From contig RPFO01000629.1 of NCBI GenBank assembly GCA_009746045.1, forward strand, positions 62,001 through 126,000: DNA of 64,000 bases. Direction: 5' to 3'. The stretch's first letter is position 1. The number at the start of each line of letters is the position of its first letter. The translations under genes and the position numbers were made by a program. This document shows, one piece after another, positions 12,001 to 24,000 of this stretch. The DNA is from Mesostigma viride (Eukaryota > Streptophyta > Mesostigmatophyceae > Mesostigmatales > Mesostigmataceae). A model generated the notes under the pieces. The model made no database searches. It was not told the origin of the DNA and worked only from the letters and a program-made list of their open reading frames with translations.

Positions 12001-15000
12001 CACACCTTCAAAATCAGTACACTTCATTATCAATCTGGTTATTGTAGCACCATGCTGGGGGCCCAGCATACTCAAACACAAGGTGTTGCCCCCACACCTC
12101 CTACCTAGCCACCAAGGCTGTCGCCAGCCTAGGTGCTAAGTTTTTTTCCGGCCATGGCCCCCCTCCTGCACGCTGCCGCGGCTTTACTGCCGCCCCCGTG
12201 TGGCCGCTGTGGTTTCCCGGCGGACGCAGGGCGGCACCCATGTCGTTCCCCCCGTTAGGGGGGCGGTTTCCAGCGGCTGCTCATGAGGCCTTATGCCCCC
12301 GGACCGTCTCTCACAAGCCCTGGATCCATCGCCAGCCCCACCCGTGAGGCTGGGATTTCCCGGCATTGAAGCCATTGTGGCTATAGGCCCTCTACCCTAC
12401 CGAGACCTTGGCTTGGACGGAACTGATAAGCCAAACACCCCAACCAGGGCTTGTGATTTGGTAGGAAAATTTTAGGGCATAGATATGCCTGCCTTGCAGA
12501 ACTGAACTCATTGTGTTCCCCCTAACGCATAGTGTGGGATAAAGACAAAAGGCGATAAAACAGCCAGAATTTAAGCCCCGCCAGGCGACCGTTCTTTGCT
12601 GAAAAACTGGGCAATGATGAAGAGCGCGTTCCTGCCACCAAGATTTGCTCCAGCCTCGCATCCTCCCCGTCTGGCCAAAGGCCGAAAGGTCGGGTCCGCT
12701 GTCAGGCTCCTGGCAGTTATGCACTGGCACCCCGCGCTAGCCATCTCCACGGTTAAGGCAGATTCGCCACCACCTGCGTGATTCTTTCCACCGTAGCGGC
12801 TTGCCCTGGCCTGTATGGCTCCTTCCCCGACGTTGTCCGACTAAAAAACGCAGCTCCCCCAGTGTCAGGAAGCTGCTTGCCGCACCCAGGGGTAGAGTGT
12901 AATCGGCAGTGGGCCCAGCGCCGGAAATCACATCCTTTTACTCAAATCGTAGAGCCCCCCAGCCACCAACCATTACCGTGCCGCGTATAGGTCGTATAGG
13001 TTGGTGGCGAACATAAAGAATTTTATTTTAGGCCTCTCCACGCCCGGAGAGGCGGACAGCATCGTCTTACATTCAGTGCAGCCGCCATAGCGGCCAGCTG
13101 AATTTGCCAGCAAATGCTGGGATCAAGTTGCGAAGCTGAAAAGAGGTCTCCCTACGTCCCCTACACCAGTCTAAGTAATGACTGCCCATCACAGTTGCGC
13201 CACGCCTGACGGCTGGCGCAGGTACAAGGTCTAGTGACGTACGTTAGAAGCTACCTAGGCCTGCACTTCGGAACCACACTCAGCCTCGGCACAAAAAGGC
13301 TGGCCGGTGCAGTACCCTCGTGACAAGCGCTAGTATTACGCTACCTACGTACGGCAGGTCGGTCCCCTTTGAGCCCGCCCACGCGTCATATATAAAATGA
13401 GCGAAGCCCAACAAATGCACCTATGGCACCACCTGCCAATTGATTTTAAGTTTATGAGGAAGAGGTCACCTCCAGATCTCTCTCTACATGCGCCAGAATT
13501 ATTGAGTCTTGATCTCCAGTCATGTTTTTGCATTCTAAGCATAGTTTTGGCATTACTCTACTCCAGGAAGGCCGCTATTTCCCTTTGATAGCCCTGGACG
13601 AGCATCATGGGGCCCGCTGAGGGGCTGGATGGATCCCACTGAGAGGGCTGACTGTCATTAGTGTGCCCATCGCATTCATGGCTTACCCTTGCTTCAGAGT
13701 GCTCTGCAGCTCCCGCCAAAGGGGTGCTTGACGTCTGAAATTGGTCATTCGATTCCCATGCATCTGCTTTGCATTGTGGTTCCCCCCACTCCGCAGGCGG
13801 ATGAGGAAATGCTGGCGTTGGCACTTGACTCCCTCACACAGCTCATGAACGTCGGTGGGTGCTGGGGGTCATGCAATACATCCAGCTGACCGTGGTTGGT
13901 AGGCGCTGGAGTTATTCCAACATTGTCATAGATACATGTGAAATGTGACCTGGGCGATACGCCTGACGCGGTAGCTGAGTCATCTGCTACCATTAGTGGA
14001 TGGTGCAGGTTGGTAAGCTTATCATGTCCCTCTTAAGGAAAAAGGTCCCATGCTGTACCCTAGTGTGTAACACCATGCGATCGTTTCGTTGAAATACTGA
14101 TATGTGTATCAGGCAATCTATGCCCACCCTGTGAAGCCTGACGATTAAATGACGTTTTTTTAGTAATTAGTTGTACAACTGGTCGACCAAACTGAAATAA
14201 TGAAGGCCTAGAGTAAGAGTTTGAACTATACCCACTAACGAACTATAAAAAAAATATGACGGGCACCGTGTAGCGGTGTGTCGCTGACCAAGCGCAGCAG
14301 CATGAGTGCTTTCTGCCCCCCCAAAAGGTACGCGCTCCAAGGGGTGTCCCTGAAACCATGGTAGCGTCTGTCCCATGTTTCACTCCAGCGGACAAGGATA
14401 GGGTTAAAGGACAAACATGCTGGTATGACCACGGGAAGGATAGTTGGGTAGAGCAAGAAGAAAGCATAGGGAGAGTGGGTAGGTCTCAGGGAGCACGCAA
14501 GGGGGTTGGATCTAAGTGTGGGGACATCAGGCCCTCTACTGCCCTAGGTTACAATAATTATTCCTGCCTTTCCTGCCTCCTGCCCACGTAGACAGATGCA
14601 TTTAGCAGAGTCCCCTGTGTAGATGCCCAAGTCTTGGTATGGTAGCTGGTATCCTCTGGCGTCCATCGCAAGTGCGCTGATGCTCACCACCTGTGGTTGC
14701 ATGCCCCTCTGCAGATCCCGCCACCACCTCGCAGATGGAAGGCGCGCTGTCCCCCCACATCCTGGCCAAGTGGGTGACCCACATCGACAACCCACTCATA
14801 TCCTCGTCCGCGTTTGAGGTTCTCGAGGTGCGCGGAGCGGACCACTCTAGCCTGATGTTGAAGTGGAAGCCTTGAAGAAGTTGCTGTGTTGGCCCCAGTT
14901 GGTCAGCTAGTGGAGTTGCCTGTTGGTGGCACTTCTTTTTCCTCATGTTTCACCACGTCACTGTATGCATTCAAACCCCATCGGCCATTTCTTGCGGCGC

Positions 15001-18000
15001 TGTAGAGTACTTCGTCCAAAATGCGTGTCTCTGCACGGTGACATCTTTCCAGGCACTGCGGTAGCAGCAGCACAAGCATCACTGATTGGGTATCCTTAGG
15101 CCGTCGGCTGGCAAGATGCACGGCGCGGCATGTTAATGCTCGCCGTTCCCACATACGCTGCAGCACGCTCATGTCCGATGGGATTGTCTATCTATTTGGC
15201 ACTGTGCTGGATGCGATGGTCTCTTAGCCATCCCAATACTGCCCCCTTCTTTGACCAGGCACTGCGCCGCATGCTCCTGCGCTCCCTATACTTGCACCGG
15301 TAACGTGACAGGCGATGGCCAACAACCCCGGTTGCATCTCGCCCCTCTTCCTGCGCTCGCTCCCTTCTATCTCTGACGTCTTGGCACATGTGAGTATACC
15401 CCCTAATGGGCGCGGTGGTTGCCTCACGATGGGCGCGGTGGTTGCCTCACGATGGGCGCGGTGGTTGCCTCACGATGGGCGCGGTGGTTGCCTCACGATG
15501 GGCGCGGTGGTTGCCTCACGATGGGCGCGGTGGTTGCCTCACGATGGGCGCGGTGGTTGCCTCACGATGGGCGCGGTGGTTGCCTCACGATGGGCGCGGT
15601 GGTTGCCTCACGATGGGCGCGGTGGTTGCCTCACGATGGGCGCGGTGGTTGCCTCACGATGGGCGCGGTGGTTGCCTCATGATGGGCGCGGTGGTTGCCT
15701 CACGATGGGCGCGGTGGTTGCCTCACGATGGGCGCGGTGGTTGCCTCACGATGGGCGCGGTGGTTGCCTCACGATGGGCGCGGTGGTTGCCTCACGATGG
15801 GCGCGGTGGTTGCCTCACGATGGGCGCGGTGGTTGCCTCACGATGGGCGCGGTGGTTGCCTCACGATGGGCGCGGTGGTTGCCTCACGATGGGCGCGGTG
15901 GTTGCCTCACGATGGGCGCGGTGGTTGCCTCACGATGGGCGCGGTGGTTGCCTCACGATGGGCGCGGTGGTTGCTTCACGATGGGCGCGGTGGTTGCCTC
16001 ACGATGGGCGCGGTGGTTGCCTCACGATGGGCGCGGTGGTTGCCTCACGATGGGCGCGGTGGTTGCCTCACGATGGGCGCGGTGGTTGCCTCACGATGGG
16101 CGCGGTGGTTGCCTCACGATGGGCGCGGTGGTTGCCTCACGATGGGCGCGGTGGTTGCCTCACGATGGGCGCGGTGGTTGCCTCACGATGGGCGCGGTGG
16201 TTGCCTCACGATGGGCGCGGTGGTTGCCTCACGATGGGCGCGGTGGTTGCCTCATGATGGGCGCGGTGGTTGCCTCACGATGGGCGCGGTGGTTGCCTCA
16301 CGATGGGCGCGGTGGTTGCCTCACGATGGGCGCGGTGGTTGCCTCACGATGGGCGCGGTGGTTGCCTCACGATGGGCGCGGTGGTTGCCTCACGATGGGC
16401 GCGGTGGTTGCCTCACGATGGGCGCGGTGGTTGCCTCACGATGGGCGCGGTGGTTGCCTCACGATAGGCGCGGTGGTTGCCTCACGATGGGCGCGGTGGT
16501 TGCCTCACGATGGGCGCGGTGGTTGCCTCACGATGGGCGCGGTGGTTGCCTCACGATGGGCGCGGTGGTTGCCTCACGATGGGCGCGGTGGTTGCCTCAC
16601 GATGGGCGCGGTGGTTGCCTCACGATGGGCGCGGTGGTTGCCTCACGATGGGCGCGGTGGTTGCCTCACGATGGGCGCGGTGGTTGCCTCACGATGGGCG
16701 CGGTGGTTGCCTCACGATGGGCGCGGTGGTCGCCTCACGATGGGCGCGGTGGTCGCCTCACGATGGGCGCGGTGGTTGCCTCACGATGGGCGCGGTGGTT
16801 GCCTCACGATGGGCGCGGTGGTTGCCTCACGATGGGCGCGGTGGTTGCCTCACGATGGGCGCGGTGGTTGCCTCACGATGGGCGCGGTGGTTGCCTCACG
16901 ATGGGCGCGGTGGTTGCCTCACGATGGGCGCGGTGGTTGCTTCACGATGGGCGCGGTGGTTGCCTCACGATGGGCGCGGTGGTTGCCTCACGATGGGCGC
17001 GGTGGTTGCCTCACGATGGGCGCGGTGGTTGCCTCACGATGGGCGCGGTGGTTGCCTCACGATGGGCGCGGTGGTTGCCTCACGATGGGCGCGGTGGTTG
17101 CCTCACGATGGGCGCGGTGGTTGCCTCACGATGGGCGCGGTGGTTGCCTCACGATGGGCGCGGTGGTTGCCTCACGATGGGCGCGGTGGTTGCCTCACGA
17201 TGGGCGCGGTGGTTGCCTCACGATGGGCGCGGTGGTTGCCTCACGATGGGCGCGGTGGTTGCCTCACGATGGGCGCGGTGGTTGCCTCACGATGGGCGCG
17301 GTGGTTGCCTCACGATGGGCGCGGTGGTTGCCTCACGATGGGCGCGGTGGTTGCCTCACGATGGGCGCGGTGGTTGCCTCACGATGGGCGCGGTGGTTGC
17401 CTCACGATGGGCGCGGTGGTTGCCTCACGATGGGCGCGGTGGTTGCCTCACGATGGGCGCGGTGGTTGCCTCACGATGGGCGCGGTGGTTGCCTCACGAT
17501 GGGCGCGGTGGTTGCCTCACGATGGGCGCGGTGGTTGCCTCACGATGGGCGCGGTGGTTGCCTCACGATGGGCGCGGTGGTTGCCTCACGATGGGCGCGG
17601 TGGTTGCCTCACGATGGGCGCGGATAGCGACGCGGTCCGCAGAGGACAGGCGCCAGCGCTGATTGCCTTTGGGTGGCTCTGCTCTCCACTCCAGCGGGCA
17701 ACCCTAGTGTGAAACATGTCTGCCTTCTAGAGCATGTTCGAGGGCAATCCGAACATCATCCAAAGGGATAGCCTAAAAGGGAAGGTAAAGGTGCGTCATG
17801 CACACGGCCACCTCCTCGTTGGAATGACGCGCACACGGCCACCTCCTCGTTGGAATGACGCGCACACGGCCACCTCCTCGTTGGAATGACGCGCACACGG
17901 CCACCTCCTCGTTGGAATGACGCGCACACGGCCACCTCCTCATTGACGCGCACACGGCCACCTCCTCGTTGGAATAATGCGCACACGGCCACCTCCTCGT

Positions 18001-21000
18001 TGGAATGACGCGCACACGGCCACCTCCTCGTTGGAATGACGCGCACACGGCCACCTCCTCGTTGGAATGACGCGCACACGGCCACCTCCTCGTTGGAATG
18101 ACGCGCACACGGCCACCTCCTCATTGGAATGACGCGCACACGGCCACCTCCTCGTTGGAATGACGCGCACACGGCCACCTCCTCGTTGGAATAACGCGCA
18201 CACGGCCACCTCCTCGTTGGAATGACGCGCACACGGCCACCTCCTCGTTGGAATGACGCGCACACGGCCACCTCCTCGTTGGAATGACGCGCACACGGCC
18301 ACCTCCTCGTTGGAATGACGCGCACACGGCCACCTCCTCGTTGGAATGATGCGCACACGGCCACCTCCTCGTTGGAATGACGCGCACACGGCCACCTCCT
18401 CGTTGGAATGACGCGCACACGGCCACCTCACCGATCACTCGAATGACATCCAGGCATTGTCAATAGGGACAGCCTACAATATAGAAGCGCTACCAAGTCA
18501 TGATTAAAATTGACAGAACTCCAGAAGTACGGAATAAGCTGCTAAGAATCAAAACGGAACTGTTGTATGACATTTATAAAGGGAACTATCCAAGGGTATA
18601 CTACTATCAGGTATGTACCAAGGTGCCAACCCCCTCCAGGACCAACCCTCGGACGCTTTCATCTTTCTTGTCACAGGGCCTGGCAAGGCTGATAGGCTGC
18701 TTGAAATGCATGGGTTTGTATTTTGGGGGGGCGTTGTAATCGCGCATCATGCTCTAGGATACCGAGGGGCTCTTGTTTTTCCCAGCACCAGTACGTCTTT
18801 GGAGTGCAGAAGCTGTCACATGGGTGGTTATGGAGTTGTCCTCTGCCTCCCCTCCTCTGCCCCCGTGCTCAGCCTCCCCTCCTCTGCCTCCCCTCCTCTG
18901 CCTCCCCTCCTCTGCCTCCCCTTGTCTCCTCACCAGGCGGACAAGCAACCCTCAGGCCTCGTGGTTGGTGTGCTGGAGCTGCTGACCCTCCTGGTCTCGG
19001 TAGGCTGCCACCTGCTGGCTGGCTGTGGCCTGTTAACGTGGGGTATATCCCGCCACTCGGGTAGCTTCCAATCTATGCCGAGTGGCCAGAGTGGCAATTG
19101 TTCTGGCCTTAACTAACGTCTCCATCTCTTGTTTCGGCATGATCGGCACCGACCTGATATTCCGCTGAGTGGTCCAGTGGCCAGCTTGCAAGGGTTGTCC
19201 ACTGGTCATCGTGGACTTTGCAAGAATGTGTAGGGGAACCAGCCAACCATGTAATTTATTGTACTTGACTTTCCCCTATTGTTTCTTCCCCATGTTTTCT
19301 CCCTTATCTTTTCTTCCCTACGGTGGTCCTCCTGTCGCCGGCGCCTCGTTGGTGAATCGAATACACACTACCCATACTGGGTCTGCTACTTCATGTTATG
19401 CTGTCGCCTCCACAAAGGCGTGAATACGGCGACCAGCATCTATTGGGCTCCTCTCCCATGCCGCCGCGTTGTGACGTTAGAACCAGCAAACAGCGTGCAA
19501 GCTGGCTTGCGCATGTGTTCGCCTGGCGGCCACCTGCCATCCTACCTGCCGCATTTATGCACACTCATGGGAACCATGAACCCCCTAAGCATCCATGCAG
19601 CGTGCAGCGGTTGCAGCGGTTGAAGCCTACTGAGCGCCCAGGCAGCAGGTTGTGTTTGCCAGCCACGTGATAAAGAGGCGAGGAGAGCTGAGACACCTTT
19701 GGGCCATACTTACCGCCAGCCCCTACCCACCTCTGCTGCCATGCATTCTTTCTGCTGCCTTCTGGGGGCCCCAGCGCGTGTCACCGGAGCTGGTTGCGCA
19801 GGCCCACGCCGCCTGCTACGCCAAGCTGCTGCATCTTTTGCGCTTGAGTGACGACGTGGCCCACTTGCAGGTATGCCCCGCAGAGGACAAATGGTTGCTT
19901 GCCATCGATCTGCTTGTGGAACCTTGGGCCAATGTTGCCTGGCGAAACATTTGGGTTACATCCTCTGCCACTATTCTCCTGCATCTGTCGCTGTCATGGG
20001 GGTCATCAGTTGAGCCCTTGGACGAAAATCCTTTTGTTGGCGTAAGCACCGTCACGGAGCGCCTTTCCATGGCGTAGCAAGGTGACTATAGCTGCTGAAC
20101 CCCTCCTGCACATAAATGGTTGCACTTGAAATCTCGACCGCAGAACGGCGCCGAGTGCCTGGCCCTCTTCCTCCTGGCGCTGGGTCGCGACGGCCTCCAC
20201 CAGCACCAAGGGGACGGCTGCGTGCGCGAGGTCTTGGACGTGGCCGGCCGGTGAGAGCTGCCGCTGGCTCTCAAGGTGGTTGGTTTGGTCAAGGCTGCCA
20301 AGGCGATGTCTGCAGCCTCCATGAATATCGAGCCCTTATGAAGCTTACCTGTGCACCAGGGCTCAGCTGGCACCATCCACGCGCAGGGAAAACGCGTTGT
20401 GTGATCGCAACAACAAGTTGCTTCTGTTTCAATGCAAATCAGCCTCGGATCTAAACAGGTTTGCTGTTTCAGCTCTTAATGCTTGCTGTTTCAGACTTGT
20501 CGCCTCGTACCCATTATGGCCAGTACCTTACCTATGGGGCCTGTACGTCATGGTCTTGCCTATGGGGCCTGTACGTCATGGTCTTGCCTATGGGGCCTGT
20601 ACATCATGGTCTTGCCTATGGGGCCTGTACGTCTTGGTCTTGCCTATGGGGCCTGTACGTCTTGGTCTTGCCTATGGGGCCTGTACGTCATGGTCTTGCC
20701 TATGGGGCCTGTACGTCATGGTCTTGCCTATGGGGCCTGTACGTCATGGTCTTAGTGCGTACCCAGAAAGAACGTCTCCTGATCACTACGCTGCATGGGC
20801 CGCGCTGCCCCTCATCCCCAGGTTGCTGTCGCCGTCACTGGAAGAATCGGCAGCGCTCTACGTGGGCAAAGTTGTGGGCGCGCTGCTGCGGACGTGTGGG
20901 CAGGAGATGCACGCCTACCTCCCCATGCTGCTGGCGACTGTGAATGAGCGGCTGCGCACTGCCCAGATGCCCATGCTGAAGCAGAGCCTGTTGCTGATCT

Positions 21001-24000
21001 ACGCGCGGCTGGTGAGTGCTGCTCCTATGCGCGCGGCTGGTGAGTGCTGCTCCTATGCGCGCGGCTGGTGAGTGCTGCTCCTATGCGCGCGGCTGGTGAG
21101 TGCTGCTCCTATGCGCGCGGCTGGTGAGTGCTGCTCCTATGCGCGCGGCTGGTGAGTGCTGCTCCTATGCGCGCGGCTGGTGAGTGCTGCTCCTATGCGC
21201 GCGGCTGGTGAGTGCTGCTCCTATGCGCGCGGCTGGTGAGTGGGGGACCTTATCGCACGGGCCGTTCTAGACGCAATATACCCGGCTGGTCCACGGGCCG
21301 TTCTAGACGCAATATACCCGGCTGGTCCACGGGCCGTTCTAGACGCAATATACCCGGCTGGTCCACGGGCCGTTCTAGACGCAATATACCCGGCTGGTCC
21401 ACGGCAGGGCAGTGTGCTGGTGCTGCCATGGCGCCAGCACATGGCCAGCCGAGCGCGTGCAACTTGGTTTTGCTCAATCCTAACTACTCAGCAAGCGCCC
21501 CTTCCGCCTGGGGGGGGGGGGGGGCTTGCCCACAGGGGCTGGCGTGTGAGCCTGGACAATGGTCTGCCACCTCCTCTTGTTCGGCATAGCAGTCTAATCA
21601 AGAGAGAGAGAGAGAGGAAATTAACTAATTAATTAATAAGCACGTGACTGCGTCACGTGGGTGCCAATACAGAGTAAAGGAACCTTCAATCCTACATACA
21701 CAATTAAACCGAGGGAGGGCGCCCTAGCTTCTCACTGCCGCAAGTGGCAGGCCACAGAGCGCTCTCTCCACAGCATGGTGCCGGGGCGCAACTCTGTGGG
21801 TGCAGTACAACCATGCAATACCATAGGTAGGCTGACGCATAGCTTATGCTACAAAGGTGAGGTGGGCTCAAGACGTCGGCTAAGGCGCAAGCTGATCACC
21901 ACAAGGTGCCAGAGCTAATTGAAGGTACTATAACGCTGTGCGCTAATATCATTTCAAGTGCTGTAATGCCTAAGCTATCCCATAATCGATTGCCCCCATC
22001 TAGACAACTAGCTTGAGTGCTCTATCCCGGGGGAGCCCGGGGGGGCTTCCACAGTTTCTTGTTGACATACAGGTCCCCGCCCCGCCAGTACACATGGGGC
22101 TTCTCGGGGCTGGTCTTGTGGCGGATGTAGTCGGGCCACTGATCGCGGCGCTGCTGCTGCTGGGCTGGCGTCAGGCGTCAAGCGACCAGGAGGTGTCCAC
22201 CAGCTTCTTGCGGCGAGAGAGGAACCGAACTCGGGCTGTAATGTCGCTGAAGGTGAGAACCACAGCAGGGGGCCCAGCCTTGTCCCGTGGATGGGGCAGG
22301 CGGTAGGCGCCCAGCAGTGTCGCACCTGGCAGCTCCGTGCACGCCAAGAGTTGTTTCTTCAGCTCGTCGAGAAGAGAGTCTGGGGTCTCCTCCGGCTGCA
22401 TGTCAAAGCGCCTGAGGATGAACCGGCAGCGGCGACGGTCACGGTCAGCGGCCTAGCGGCGCGTGTCTTCCAGCTCCTGGAGCTTGGTGGTGATGGCTGT
22501 GGTGGTAGAGGTTGCCTGGCTCTTGAGCAGGTCCGCCCAGGAGGCGCGAGTCGAGGGGTCATCGCTAGCCCTACTGGCAGGTTGGGCGGCGGATGGTGGC
22601 CGTTCGCTCGGCGATCTCGAGGATCTGTGTGGCCAGGGCGTCTACCTTGGTAGCAATCGCCTCAAGTTTCACGGTGCCTTGGCTGACTCGGCCTTCCACC
22701 TGGTTAAGGCGGGCGGTCACAGTGGCTGTGACCTCGGAAACTTTGGTGGCAATGTGCTCTTGCGTAGCAGTAAACTGTGGCTGGAGCTTAAGTGCGACTC
22801 TGGCTTCAATGTTGTTGACCTTGGCCGAGAGAGTGTTGAGTGGGCCGTCAGGCGCGTTCAGGGCGGCGAGCTGCTCAGCCATCGGCGCCAGCTGCTCCGC
22901 CACTGCAGCCTGGATGGAGTCCGTGCTGGGGGAGGTGCCGCTCTGCGAGGATGCTGCAGCTGCTGTGGCTGCCTGTCTGCGCTCATACGGGAGGCTCCTG
23001 AGGCCAGCGTAGCCTATCGGGGTGAAGTCCTGGGCGTCGCAGCGCAGGTAGCTGCACGTACATGATGACTGCCTTCAAGTACGCCTCCGGTTCTTGAAGC
23101 AGCCATTCCCAGTTGGGCTTGGTGACCTTGTCGCCAGGAGTAGGCAGAAAAAGCTCGTCATGGCGGGCCAGGAACTTGATAACATCGTCACATTGTTCCT
23201 TAGTGAGCGTAAAGATTTCCAAGATGCAAAAATCCCGCTGGCCGGCGCAGAAGCGGCGGACATCCCATTGGGTATGGGAAGTTCAGGTTTTCTCGGGAAT
23301 GGGCGACGAATTCGGTGTAGAGCATTGCGTCGAGGGAGGCAGACCGGGGGGTTTTGCTCATGGCATGGAACATCTGCCACATATTAATGCAGATGCATGC
23401 GTGCCACTCTCTTGGGATTATAGCCATCTCAAGCCGCGTGTTGAATCAGTTGGTAGCTGCACGATGTCTTTGGTCTCTCCCTGTGGCCTGCGCCGTCCCG
23501 TGCATCCTGCACAGAGCGTGCTCCAGCTCGGATCTCGTGTTGTCGTGGATGGTAGCGCGCACCCACGGTTGTCTCTAACCGGAGCCACTTCCCTTGAGTC
23601 CTTACTGGTGCCCCTTCCCTTGCGCACCATGCCTCGGACATGCGCGGCAGGTCCACATGAGCTTCCCACAGGTGTCGCATGTGCTGGACCTGCTCGCCTC
23701 GCTTCCTGCCGAGGGCAACGAGAGCGGCCTGCACTTCGTGGTGGCCCAGTGGCTTGCCTTCCAAGGTAAACTCCCCAACTGGCCTGCTGTCCCAGTGGCT
23801 TGCCATTCAAGGTAAACTCCCCAACTGGCCTGCTGTCCCAGTGGCTTGCCATCCAAGGTAAACTCCCCAACTGGCCTGCTGTCCCAGTGGCTTGCCATCC
23901 AAGGTAAACTCCCCAACTGGCCTGCTGTCCCAGTGGCTTGCCATCCAAGGTGAACTCCCCACGTGGCCATCTGCGATCTCCGATAGACGGAAGTGCCATA

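Noticed and set aside
15259-15300. Possible extra importin exon (ALRRMLLRSLYLH before GTAACG)
   Set aside because: Exons 14715-14827 and 15312-15389 already join in phase and cover the expected protein. The intervening intron would be only about 12 bp.
15315-17712. Long + strand open frames (770, 655, 411 codons)
   Set aside because: Translation of the 23-bp array. Only the first 25 codons (15315-15389) are real importin sequence.
17756-18438. Minus-strand open frames of up to 220 codons
   Set aside because: Translation of the 31-bp array, with no domain.
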